Shown piece by piece: positions 1-5,521 of a stretch of 11,356 bases of DNA. The notes beneath the pieces are model-generated. The model saw only the letters and a list, made by a program, of their open reading frames with translations. It searched no databases and was not told the origin of the DNA. This stretch comes from Clostridiales bacterium (lineage in GTDB: Bacteria; Bacillota; Clostridia; Oscillospirales; Oscillospiraceae). The translations under genes and the position numbers were made by a program. Every line of letters begins with the position of its first letter. Within the stretch, counting starts at the first letter, position 1. Location: positions 1 to 11,356 of the forward strand of contig SFHI01000088.1 of the NCBI GenBank assembly GCA_004555705.1, given 5' to 3'.

Positions 1-59
1 TTCGAACAGATGACATACCGGGTATGAACCGGCTACTCTACCAACTGAGTTATGCCGCC
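1..59 (-). tRNA. tRNA-Met (anticodon CAT), 3' part cut off by window edge
   Basis: Read on the minus strand from position 59, the sequence folds as a tRNA. It has acceptor strand GGCGGCA, a D arm with ACTC/GAGT stem, an anticodon arm GCCGG-TTCATAC-CCGGT with anticodon CAT, variable loop ATGTC, and the start of the T arm (ATCTG then TTCGAA). The 3' half of the T arm and the acceptor 3' strand lie outside the window. CAT can be elongator Met, initiator Met or an Ile tRNA modified by TilS. The 5' base G and standard D arm argue against a typical initiator, but the missing 3' half prevents a firm choice. A consensus promoter lies upstream. Confidence 0.93.
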
Positions 60-103
60 ATGTGTGGTCAAAGGATTCCGGCACCGCCGAAATCAGCTTA
101 GTC

Positions 104-132
104 ATTATATCCAAGGAATCCCGGTTTGTCAA
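104..132 (-). promoter_or_regulatory. Consensus sigma-A promoter of the tRNA gene
   Basis: On the minus strand, TTGACA (132-127) and TATAAT (109-104) are separated by exactly 17 bases, a perfect match to the housekeeping promoter. Transcription should begin near 97, about 38 bases before the mature tRNA 5' end. The 6-bp inverted repeat GGAATC (115-120) / GATTCC (135-140) brackets the -35 box; whether it is an operator is unknown. Confidence 0.88.
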
Positions 133-191
133 GAGATTCCTCCGGATTTTTTCAGGAATTTTTGGCTATACTTTCCGGGAGGTGACAAAGC

Positions 192-593
192 ATGAACGTG
201 AAAAAGCAATGCGCCCTCTTCGCCCTGGGGGGCGCAGGGTATGTGGGGCTGGAGCTAATGTGGCGGGGCAGGAGCCACTACAGTATGTTCCTGGCGGGGG
301 GCGTGTGCTTCCTGCTGCTGGGCAGGCTGGACCGGAAGCTGCCGTTCCTTCTTCGGGCGGTGTTGGGGGCCGGGATCATCACCATGGTGGAGCTGGCTGC
401 GGGGCTGATCGTAAACCGGGGCTACGCGGTGTGGGACTACCGGGACCGGCTGGGGAATTTCCTGGGCCAGATTTGCCCCCTGTACAGCCTGCTGTGGATC
501 CCCGTAGCCGCCGGCGCCCAGGGCATCTACCACCGGGCCGAAGGGTGGCTGCAGCAGGCAGGCCGGGGCGGGGAATTGACAATTGACAATTGA
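192..593 (+). CDS. Small multi-pass membrane protein, putative ABC-transporter type IV / CmpB-like family
   Basis: This 133-residue protein has hydrophobic stretches at about 5-22, 32-46, 51-74 and 92-110, so it is an integral membrane protein. It has a GYVGLELMWRGRSHYSMF block (15-33) and a WDYRDRLGNFLGQICPLYSLLW block (81-102). These resemble proteins usually annotated as putative ABC transporter permeases (PF06541-like), whose biochemical role is not established. The start is chosen from GGGAGGTGA at 177-185, six bases before ATG. A TATACT at 167-172 could be a -10 box, but no good -35 goes with it. The last six residues (ELTIDN) and the TGA stop are read from an AATTGAC heptamer array, so the C-terminus has probably been replaced by the repeat. 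Family assignment is from memory of motifs. Confidence 0.72.
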   Translation: MNVKKQCALFALGGAGYVGLELMWRGRSHYSMFLAGGVCFLLLGRLDRKLPFLLRAVLGAGIITMVELAAGLIVNRGYAVWDYRDRLGNFLGQICPLYSLLWIPVAAGAQGIYHRAEGWLQQAGRGGELTIDN

Positions 594-603
594 CAATTGA
601 CAA
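574..603 (+). repeat. Array of four AATTGAC heptamers
   Basis: Four perfect head-to-tail copies of AATTGAC occupy 574-601, followed by AAT. The array overlaps the 3' end of the membrane-protein gene and gives it its final codons and stop. It has the same unit as the arms of elements I-III but stands alone here, with no core directly attached; element I begins about 25 bases further on. Confidence 0.9.
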
Positions 604-626
604 TGATTGCGTCATATAGCCGCCCG

Positions 627-791
627 ACAAATTGGGAGTTTGACGGCTTCGCCGAATTGACAATTGAAAATTATTGTGTCCCTACGGGACGATTTTGAAA
701 TAAAACGCCTTGTTTCCGACCGTTAATATTTTTATCCCGAAGGGATTCCTTAATTGTCAATTGTCAATTGTTAATTGTCAATTATAAACAC
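627..791. repeat. Heptamer-armed intergenic element, copy I
   Basis: The left edge is ACAAATTGGGAGTTTGA followed by CGGCTTCGCCG. A short left arm (AATTGACAATTGA, 655-667) follows, then a hairpin GTCCC-TAC-GGGAC (678-690). The A/T-rich core runs to about 733, then a hairpin ATCCC-GAA-GGGAT (734-746), and last an inverted right arm of GTCAATT heptamers ending near 783, with ATAAACAC to 791. Core and both edges match element III at 3996-4182. It is non-coding and too small to carry a transposase. It occupies most of the gap between the membrane-protein gene and the SPFH gene. Confidence 0.85.
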
Positions 792-805
792 GTTATCCAA
801 TGGTT

Positions 806-831
806 CACCCCCGGCGGGAAAGCCGGGGGTG
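806..831 (-). terminator. Hairpin downstream of the SPFH gene, possible terminator lacking a T-run
   Basis: CACCCCCGGC (806-815) and GCCGGGGGTG (822-831) form a perfect 10-bp stem with a 6-base loop. The stem begins 7 bases after the stop codon of the SPFH gene. The position suits an intrinsic terminator, but no T-run follows on the minus strand; the next bases are AACCATTGG and then element I. It may act as a weak terminator or as a 3'-end stabilising hairpin. Confidence 0.5.
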
Positions 832-838
832 AGGAAAA

Positions 839-1759
839 TCAGTCTTTCTTAACGGCTTCCGCGATGCCGCTGGCCAGACCCACCAAACCCTGCATTTCGC
901 TGGGGATAATGAGCTTGGTGGCCTTGCCGTCGGCCACGCGCTGCATGGCCTCGATGGCCTTCAGCTTGATGACCTGGTCGTTGGGGGCCTTCTCGTTCAG
1001 GAGTTCCAGGGAATCGGCCAGGGCCTTCTGAACGGCCAGAATGGCCTGGGCCTCGCCGTCGGCCCGGAGGATGGCTGCCTGCTTCTCGGCCTCGGCCTTC
1101 AGGATGGCGGCCTGCTTTTCCGCGTCGGCCCGGAGGATGGCGGACTCCCGCTCGCCCTCGGCGATCAGAATGGCGGACTTCTTCTGGCCCTCGGCCTGGA
1201 GGATGGACTGGCGGCGGTCACGCTCGGCCTTCATCTGCTTCTCCATGGAGTTCTGGATGTCCGCGGGAGGCAGGATGTTCTTCAGCTCCACCCGGTTGAC
1301 CTTGATGCCCCAGGGGTCAGTGGCCTCGTCCAGGATGGCCCGCATCTTGGTGTTGACCACGTCCCGGCTGGTCAGGGTCTGGTCCAGCTCCAGGTCGCCG
1401 ATGATATTCCGCAGGGTGGTGGCCGTCAGGGTCTCCATGGCCATCATGGGCTGCTCCACGCCGTAGCAGTAGAGCTTGGGGTCGGTGATCTGGAAGTAGA
1501 CCACGGTGTCGATCTGCATGGTGACGTTGTCCTTGGTGATGACGGGCTGCGGGGGGTAGTCCAGCACCTGCTCCTTCAGGCTCACCTTCCGGGCGATCCG
1601 GTCCAGGAAGGGGATCTTGAAGTGCATACCCACGCCCCACACGCTGTGGAACGCGCCCAGCCGCTCAATGACGTAGGCCCGGGACTGCTGAACCACGGAG
1701 ATGTTGGTGATGAGAATCACAAACGCGATAATGACCAGTGCCAAAAGAATAAAACCCAT
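839..1759 (-). CDS. qmcA: SPFH/Band 7 membrane protein, QmcA/stomatin-like
   Basis: This 306-residue protein has one N-terminal membrane anchor (about 2-20) and an SPFH domain (about 21-185, with AYVIERLGAFHSV and KDNVTMQIDTVVYFQITDP). A long charged helix follows, then a short hydrophobic tail. Residues 189-241 are five tandem units of about 11 residues of the type AEAEKQAAILK, predicted to form a coiled coil. SPFH proteins oligomerise into membrane rings or microdomains and often pair with NfeD proteins and membrane proteases. An nfeD gene lies just upstream on the same strand, separated by 251 bases that include repeat element II. The start is fixed by AAGGAGG six bases before ATG. No strong promoter of its own is seen, so it is probably read through from nfeD. 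The family is certain; the exact cellular role is not. Confidence 0.93.
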   Translation of the reverse strand: MGFILLALVIIAFVILITNISVVQQSRAYVIERLGAFHSVWGVGMHFKIPFLDRIARKVSLKEQVLDYPPQPVITKDNVTMQIDTVVYFQITDPKLYCYGVEQPMMAMETLTATTLRNIIGDLELDQTLTSRDVVNTKMRAILDEATDPWGIKVNRVELKNILPPADIQNSMEKQMKAERDRRQSILQAEGQKKSAILIAEGERESAILRADAEKQAAILKAEAEKQAAILRADGEAQAILAVQKALADSLELLNEKAPNDQVIKLKAIEAMQRVADGKATKLIIPSEMQGLVGLASGIAEAVKKD

Positions 1760-1832
1760 TTTTCTGCCTCCTTAAAAGTAATTCATACCTACCGGCAAGC
1801 AGCAAAAAAATTGTTTGCCGACAGATTTATCG

Positions 1833-1988
1833 AATTGACAATTGACAATTGAAAATTGACAGTTATGGAATCCCTCCGGGATGAAATAATGGAATTGCAA
1901 CAGCTAGCAACCAGGCAATTCTCTTTCGAATCGCCCCGTATAATACAATAATTGTCAATTGTGAATTGTCAATTGTCAATTAAACAAC
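1833..1988. repeat. Heptamer-armed intergenic element, copy II, between nfeD and the SPFH gene
   Basis: The left arm is AATTGAC, AATTGAC, AATTGAA, AATTGAC (1833-1860). A hairpin ATCCC-TCC-GGGAT (1870-1882) follows, then a core unlike copies I and III. The right arm of inverted heptamers (AATTGTCAATTGTGAATTGT, then two more units) ends near 1981, followed by AAACAAC. Only the arms and left hairpin match the family; the core is different or heavily diverged. It sits inside what should be an nfeD-qmcA transcription unit. Confidence 0.8.
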
Positions 1989-2010
1989 AAGTATCTCGCC
2001 GGATGTGCAC

Positions 2011-2463
2011 TCACTGAATCACGGCGGGTTCCTCCGCGGGAGATACGTAGACCTTCACGCCCTCCACCCGGTCCACCCGGATGCGGGTGCCGGTGGGAAT
2101 GGGGTCCCCGGAGGTGCTCCGGGCGGTCCAGGGCATGGCCCCCAGCTTTACCTGGCCGGAGGCGGCCACATTGTCAATGGCCTCCGTGACGAAGCCCTGG
2201 GTGCCCACCACCGCGTCCACGTTGGTGCGGGAGATGCGGGGGCGAAGGTACTTGCGGACAAACGGCCGGAGCATGGCCAGAAGTCCCACGCTGACCGCCA
2301 CGAAGAGCAAAATCTGGAGCCACAGCGGCCCCCCAAGCAGCGCCGCGATCAGGGCGACCAGGCTTCCGGCGGCGAACCACACGCTGACCAGCGCCACCGA
2401 AGCGCCCTCCGCCACCAGAAACAGCACCAGCAGTCCCAGCCACAGCAAACAGTTCCACATCAT
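2011..2463 (-). CDS. nfeD: NfeD-family membrane protein (short form)
   Basis: This 150-residue protein has membrane segments at about 5-18, 22-43 and 47-66, then a soluble C-terminal OB-fold-like domain (about 80-145). Its pattern VGTQGFVTEAIDNVAASGQVKLGAMPWTA...GTRIRVDRVEGVKVYV is typical of short NfeD proteins. The long-form serine protease domain is absent. NfeD partners SPFH proteins, and the QmcA-like gene follows on the same strand, so the two probably form a membrane complex. AAGGGAGGGA precedes ATG; two adjacent ATG codons (2463 and 2460) are possible starts. A promoter is seen at 2510-2538. Identification rests on domain architecture and context. Confidence 0.88.
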   Translation of the reverse strand: MMWNCLLWLGLLVLFLVAEGASVALVSVWFAAGSLVALIAALLGGPLWLQILLFVAVSVGLLAMLRPFVRKYLRPRISRTNVDAVVGTQGFVTEAIDNVAASGQVKLGAMPWTARSTSGDPIPTGTRIRVDRVEGVKVYVSPAEEPAVIQ

Positions 2464-2478
2464 ACCGTTCCCTCCCTT

Positions 2479-2508
2479 CCGCCGGACCTCCGGCGGTTTT
2501 TCTGTTTT
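2479..2508 (+). terminator. Hairpin plus T-run inside the nfeD leader, oriented for the plus strand
   Basis: CCGCCGGA (2479-2486) and TCCGGCGG (2489-2496) are perfect inverted repeats followed on the plus strand by TTTTTCTGTTTT. This has the form of an intrinsic terminator for plus-strand transcription, yet no plus-strand gene ends here. On the minus strand it lies between the predicted nfeD transcription start and its ribosome binding site, so it may instead be a leader hairpin or a block to antisense transcription. Confidence 0.45.
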
Positions 2509-2509
2509 C

Positions 2510-2538
2510 AGTATACCAAATCCCGGATGGAAAGTAAA
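2510..2538 (-). promoter_or_regulatory. Promoter of nfeD
   Basis: On the minus strand TTTACT (2538-2533) is followed after 17 bases by TATACT (2515-2510). The latter is preceded by TGG, giving an extended -10 (TGGTATACT). Transcription would start near 2503, about 40 bases before the nfeD ATG, and the leader would contain the hairpin at 2479-2496. Confidence 0.6.
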
Positions 2539-2617
2539 TCGGAAACCAGGGGAGAAATATGAATTTTTTGTAAGAAAACAGCCATACGCGACAAGCCCAT
2601 GCAGTCAGCTGAAAGGA

Positions 2618-2660
2618 TCATCGGGAAGCGAATTGACAATTGCGCAGCCCTTCCCGATGA
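2618..2660. repeat. 11-bp inverted repeat with a heptamer unit in its loop
   Basis: TCATCGGGAAG (2618-2628) and CTTCCCGATGA (2650-2660) are perfect inverted repeats. The 21-base loop contains AATTGACAATTG (2631-2642), the unit of the heptamer family. No T-run follows on either strand, so this is not an obvious terminator. It lies in the 2464-3007 gap; about 2540-2617 holds nothing recognisable. Confidence 0.7.
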
Positions 2661-2686
2661 ACAATCCATTGACCGCGTCAGGCTGA

Positions 2687-2896
2687 TAGATTGGTGTTTG
2701 ACAAATAAACGCTGTCATTGCGAGCCAGTGCGCACACTGGCGTGGCAATCCCCCGGTTGAATGGAACCAGGTAACGACTACCACCAAAAATCGCAACGAC
2801 TTCCGCTCTTCAGGGCAATTGTCGGTACATTTCCCCTCTTACCGGGGGATTGCCACACCAGTGTGCGCACTGGTTCGCCCTACAAACATCAATTTA
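2687..2896. repeat. Long inverted-arm element (ATTGCGA/GGCAATCC family), copy A
   Basis: The left end GATAGATTGGTGTTTG leads to TGTCATTGCGAGCCAGTGCG, ACACTGG and CGTGGCAATCCCCCGG (to 2755). A core of about 85 bases follows. The right arm is the inverse: CCGGGGGATTGCC, ACACCAGTGTGCGCACTGG, TTCGC, then CAAACATCAATTTATC. The arms are about 70 bases long and imperfectly paired, so a transcript would fold into a long hairpin. It has no coding capacity. Sequences of the ATTGCGA...GGCAATCC type occur as dispersed REP/MITE-like repeats in many bacteria. Confidence 0.85.
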
Positions 2897-2928
2897 TCTG
2901 TCTGTTCCCCCGGGGGGCACCACACCTA

Positions 2929-2949
2929 TTCACTCTTCACTCTTCACTA
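2929..2949 (+). repeat. Array of three TTCACTC heptamers
   Basis: TTCACTC, TTCACTC and TTCACTA lie head to tail. The repeat period is again seven, as in the AATTGAC arrays, but the unit sequence differs. The array sits between element A and the manA terminator. Confidence 0.7.
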
Positions 2950-2970
2950 TTCTCTACCCCCTCCCCCGCG

Positions 2971-3002
2971 CAAAAGCCGCCCCCTCTTTCCGAGGGGGCG
3001 GC
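2971..3002 (-). terminator. Intrinsic terminator of the manA transcript
   Basis: On the minus strand GCCGCCCCCTC (3002-2992) pairs with GAGGGGGCGGC (2986-2976) around the loop GGAAA and is followed by TTTTG. It begins 5 bases after the manA stop codon. A GC-rich 11-bp stem with a short T-run makes this a convincing end for the fructokinase-manA unit. Confidence 0.85.
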
Positions 3003-3007
3003 GGGGG

Positions 3008-3943
3008 TTATACGTGGGACCAGATGAATTCCAGCCTGCCTTCCAGCTTCGCGCTTCCGTAGTTCGCGGTGAGGAGCAGGTGGTCGCCCTTCTTGACCGG
3101 CTCGCCGTCCAGGGTGCCGGAGCCTGCAAGAATGCTGAGATTCACAAAGGGCTTGTCAAAGCTCAGCTCCGTTTTCCCGTCCAGAACCCCGTGGTACACG
3201 CTGTAGTAGGGGCAGGTGACCAGGTGGGTGATTTCCGCGTCCCGGCGTTTTGTTTTCTCCTGCTCCCCCTGCCAGGGGACGAAGGGCGCCGTGGTCACGT
3301 CCAGGCTCTGGGCGATGTGGAGCTGCCGGGGCTTGCCGTTTTCCAGGCGGCCGTAGTCGTAGAACCGGTAGGTCACGTCGCTCGACTGCTGGGTCTCCAG
3401 GATCAGGGTGCCCCCCTTGATGGCGTGGAGGCACCCGGGGTTGATCTGGAAGAAGTCCCCCTTGTGAATGGGCACCTTCCGCAGAAGCTCCGACCAGCGG
3501 TTTTCCTCCACCATCCGGGCCATTTCCTCCCTGGAGGAGGCGTTGTGGCCGATGATGATGGTGGCCCCCTCGTCGCAGTCCAGGACGTACCAGCACTCGG
3601 TCTTGCCCAGGGCGCCGTTTTCATGCTCCCCGGCGTAGGCGTCGTCAGGGTGGACCTGGATGCTCAGGTTCTCCCGGGCGTCGATGATCTTAATGAGCAG
3701 GGGGAACAGGTCACCGGGGAGGTTTCCGAACAGCTCCCGGCGCTCCTTCCACAGGCCCGCCACGGTTTTCCCGTCGAAGGGCCCGCCCGCAATGGCGCAG
3801 TCCCCGCCGGGGTGGCCGGAAATGGCCCAGCACTCGCCGGTGTGGTCGCTGGGAATGTCATAGCCAAAGACGCTCTCCAGCCGGTTTCCGCCCCAGATTT
3901 TCTCCTGGAAAATGGGCTTCATGCGAAGAATGTACTTTTCCAT
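3008..3943 (-). CDS. manA: Mannose-6-phosphate isomerase, class I
   Basis: This 311-residue cupin metalloenzyme interconverts mannose-6-P and fructose-6-P in the cytosol (EC 5.3.1.8). Zinc ligands of the type I family are visible: Q96 and H98 in LSIQVHPDD, E116 in KTECWYV, and H173 in CLHAIKGG. The SGHPGG block is at 42-47 and TYRFYDYGR at 191-199. Length fits the short Firmicute form. The start is placed at MEKYILRMKP because AGGAAAGGAAAT lies just upstream. The frame is open for a further 61 codons, but those are read from repeat element III and flank and look non-genuine. A terminator follows the stop. The upstream neighbour is a fructokinase, an adjacency also known in Bacillus and Streptococcus. 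No clear promoter is seen, so co-transcription through element III is likely. Confidence 0.96.
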   Translation of the reverse strand: MEKYILRMKPIFQEKIWGGNRLESVFGYDIPSDHTGECWAISGHPGGDCAIAGGPFDGKTVAGLWKERRELFGNLPGDLFPLLIKIIDARENLSIQVHPDDAYAGEHENGALGKTECWYVLDCDEGATIIIGHNASSREEMARMVEENRWSELLRKVPIHKGDFFQINPGCLHAIKGGTLILETQQSSDVTYRFYDYGRLENGKPRQLHIAQSLDVTTAPFVPWQGEQEKTKRRDAEITHLVTCPYYSVYHGVLDGKTELSFDKPFVNLSILAGSGTLDGEPVKKGDHLLLTANYGSAKLEGRLEFIWSHV

Positions 3944-3995
3944 AATGATTTCCTTTCCTTTTTCAATGAAACATCCGTCATAGATCAGCGCAGCG

Positions 3996-4182
3996 GCAAA
4001 TTGGTGTTTAATCGGCTTCGCCGAATTGACAATTGACAATTGAAAATTGACAATTATTGTGTCATAAACGGTACGATTTTGAAATAAAGTGCCATGTTTC
4101 TGACCATAAATATTTATTTTTTTCATCCCGAAGGGATTCCTTAATTGTCAATTGTCAATTGTTAATTGTCAATTATAAACAC
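3996..4182. repeat. Heptamer-armed intergenic element, copy III, between fructokinase and manA
   Basis: The left edge is GCAAATTGGTGTTTAAT followed by CGGCTTCGCCG. The left arm (4024-4055) has AATTGAC heptamers with one AATTGAA variant. The core has GATTTTGAAATAAAGTGCC and a T-rich block, followed by hairpin ATCCC-GAA-GGGAT (4126-4138). The right arm of inverted heptamers ends at 4174, then ATAAACAC. It is closely similar to copy I across the core and both edges. Its left hairpin has decayed (GTCATAAACGGTAC in place of GTCCCTACGGGAC). Its right edge overlaps the fructokinase stop codon and last three codons. Confidence 0.87.
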
Positions 4183-5053
4183 CCAGTTCCTCCATGGCCA
4201 GCTTTATGGCGCCCATGGCGCCCTGGTTGTCATTGAGGCTGACGGGGACGATGTAGGTATCCAGATTCTCCAGCGCGGGGCAGCGCAGGTAGCCGCCCAG
4301 CTGCTTCTCCACCTCCCGGCGGACCATGGGCAGCAGACACTCCTGATGGGTCACGCCGCCGCCCAGAATGATCCGCTCCGGGGACAGCACCATCATGTAG
4401 TCCACAATGGCCTGGCCGATGTAGTAGGCCTCCAGCTCCCAGACCTCCTTCCGGCCGGAGAGCTCCGCGCCCTTGACGCCCCAGCGCTTTTCCAGAGACG
4501 GCCCCGCCGCCAGACCCTCCATGCAGTTATCATGGAAGGGGCAGCCGCTTCCCACCATGGGGTCGTCGGGGTGCCGGTTCAGCAGGACATGGCCGCCCTC
4601 GGGGTGCATCATGCCGTGGTAGGGCTTGCCATCAATGATGACGCCCACGCCCACGCCGGTGCCGACGGTGATGTAGATGCTGTTCTGCACATCCCGGGTG
4701 CAGCCCCAGGTGGCCTCGCCCAGAGCGGCGGCGTTCACGTCGGTGTCGAAACCCACGGGAATGCCCAAAGCCTCCCGGAATTTCTCCACAATGGGGTAAT
4801 TCTGCCAGGACAGCTTGGGGGTGGAGGTGATATAGCCGTAGGTGGGGGATGCGCGGTTTAAGTCCACCGGCCCAAAGCAGCCGATGCCCAGGGCCGAGAT
4901 TCCCTTGTCCCGGAAATAATCGATCATGGCGGGCATTGTCTCCGCCGGGGTCAGGGTGGGCAGGCTCACCCGGTCCAGAATCCGGCCGGTTTCGTCCCCC
5001 ACGGCGCAGACCATCTTGGTTCCGCCGGCCTCCAGAGCGCCAAAGCGTTTCAT
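4169..5053 (-). CDS. scrK: ROK-family fructokinase
   Basis: This 294-residue ROK sugar kinase most resembles the ScrK/GmuE/YdhR fructokinases, which phosphorylate fructose to fructose-6-P with ATP. The ATP-binding EAGGTK motif is at 8-13, CFGPVD at 59-64, and the catalytic aspartate is D105 in DTDVNAAALGE. A zinc site is formed by H155 in PEGGH and the CPFHDNC group (C171, H174, C177), followed by MEGLAAGP, which is characteristic of the fructokinase branch. AAGGAGG six bases before ATG fixes the start, and a good promoter is at 5104-5132. The final VYN and the TGA stop lie within the right edge of repeat element III, so the native C-terminus may have been altered by a few residues. ManA follows on the same strand. 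Confidence 0.94.
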   Translation of the reverse strand: MKRFGALEAGGTKMVCAVGDETGRILDRVSLPTLTPAETMPAMIDYFRDKGISALGIGCFGPVDLNRASPTYGYITSTPKLSWQNYPIVEKFREALGIPVGFDTDVNAAALGEATWGCTRDVQNSIYITVGTGVGVGVIIDGKPYHGMMHPEGGHVLLNRHPDDPMVGSGCPFHDNCMEGLAAGPSLEKRWGVKGAELSGRKEVWELEAYYIGQAIVDYMMVLSPERIILGGGVTHQECLLPMVRREVEKQLGGYLRCPALENLDTYIVPVSLNDNQGAMGAIKLAMEELGVYN

Positions 5054-5073
5054 ATGTTTCCTCCTTAATATAC

Positions 5074-5094
5074 GGGGCCACAGCTGCCCCTTTT
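5074..5094 (+). other. Small GC hairpin with T-run opposite the fructokinase leader
   Basis: GGGGC (5074-5078) and GCCCC (5086-5090) form a 5-bp stem followed by TTTT on the plus strand. On the minus strand it lies in the fructokinase 5' leader. The arrangement mirrors the hairpin at 2479-2508 upstream of nfeD, but the stem is short and may be chance. Confidence 0.35.
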
Positions 5095-5103
5095 CCTGCG
5101 TTT

Positions 5104-5132
5104 ATCATACTCAATTCCCTCCAGGAAAGCAA
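5104..5132 (-). promoter_or_regulatory. Promoter of the fructokinase-manA unit
   Basis: On the minus strand TTGCTT (5132-5127) and TATGAT (5109-5104) are separated by 17 bases. Transcription would begin near 5097, about 44 bases before the ATG. It is divergent from the plus-strand promoter at 5151-5179, with 18 bases between the two -35 boxes. Confidence 0.65.
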
Positions 5133-5150
5133 CTGAAATTTTTCTTGTCC

Positions 5151-5179
5151 TTGCACGAACGCTTCCGGTGTGATAGAAT
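5151..5179 (+). promoter_or_regulatory. Plus-strand promoter, probably of the AraC-type regulator and YesL genes
   Basis: TTGCAC (5151-5156) and TAGAAT (5174-5179) are 17 bases apart. The start would fall near 5186, only about 7 bases before repeat element B. The next gene on this strand begins at 5522, so its leader would be some 335 bases and consist mostly of the repeat. I see no better promoter in 5461-5521. Confidence 0.6.
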
Positions 5180-5192
5180 GGGGGGAAAGAGT

Positions 5193-5460
5193 GATAAATT
5201 GGTGTTTGAAGATGCGCGTTACAAATTACCTGTCATTGCGAACCAGTCCGCAGACTGGTGTGGCAATCCCCCGGCCCCATGGAACCGGGTAACGATTACC
5301 GCCAAAAATTGTGAGGTTTCCCTACTCTGTAGGGCAATTGTCGATATATTTTACCTCTAACCGGGGGATTGCCACGCCACTGCGCCCGCAGGCGCGTCCA
5401 GAGCGCAACCGCCGAAGGCGGCTCTTAGCGCGGAGGAGTGTGCGCACTGGCTCGCAATTA
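5193..5460. repeat. Long inverted-arm element (ATTGCGA/GGCAATCC family), copy B
   Basis: The left edge GATAAATTGGTGTTTG is followed by TGTCATTGCGAACCAG, CAGACTGG and TGGCAATCCCCCGG. The core shares ATGGAACC, GGTAACGA and AGGGCAATTGTCG with copy A in the same orientation. The right arm begins CCGGGGGATTGCCACGCCA, carries a 58-bp inserted block (5380-5437), then resumes with GTGTGCGCACTGGCTCGC. The CAAACA outer edge seen on the right of copies A and C is missing. It lies between a promoter and the regulator gene, filling most of the 5054-5521 gap. Confidence 0.85.
5380..5437 (+). repeat. 58-bp block inserted in the right arm of element B
   Basis: Relative to copy A, this block interrupts the right arm just after CCACGCCA. 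It contains a hairpin CCGCC-GAA-GGCGG, flanked by AGAG and CTCT. It matches the block at 7095-7152 at 57 of 58 positions by my reading, far better than the surrounding arms match each other. Confidence 0.8.
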
Positions 5461-5521
5461 TCGGTTTGCCGCGTCAACCGGTACGCGGGAACTTATTTTT
5501 CACCCCGGAAGGAGGCGGCGT

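Noticed and set aside
655..783. Promoters formed by the TTGACA units of the heptamer arms
   Set aside because: I looked for -10 boxes at 16-19 bases inward from each TTGACA in copies I-IV and found no convincing match.
574..791. CRISPR array
   Set aside because: Units are seven bases with no spacers, and there are no cas genes.
2687..2896. Insertion sequence
   Set aside because: There is no transposase frame, the length is only about 210 bases, and I could not see convincing target-site duplications, so it is described only as a MITE/REP-like repeat.
2819..4036. Long plus-strand open frame of about 405 codons over the manA region
   Set aside because: It is antisense to manA, which has full zinc-site motifs and a ribosome site. 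The plus frame is a product of GC-rich codon bias and starts inside repeat A.
3944..4126. N-terminal extension of ManA by 61 codons
   Set aside because: The extension is read from element III and flank, and a good ribosome site precedes the internal ATG that matches the family start.
5438..5521. N-terminal extension of the AraC-type regulator
   Set aside because: It is read from the arm of repeat B. AAGGAGG directly precedes ATG 5522, where the receiver motif MYRALIVD starts.
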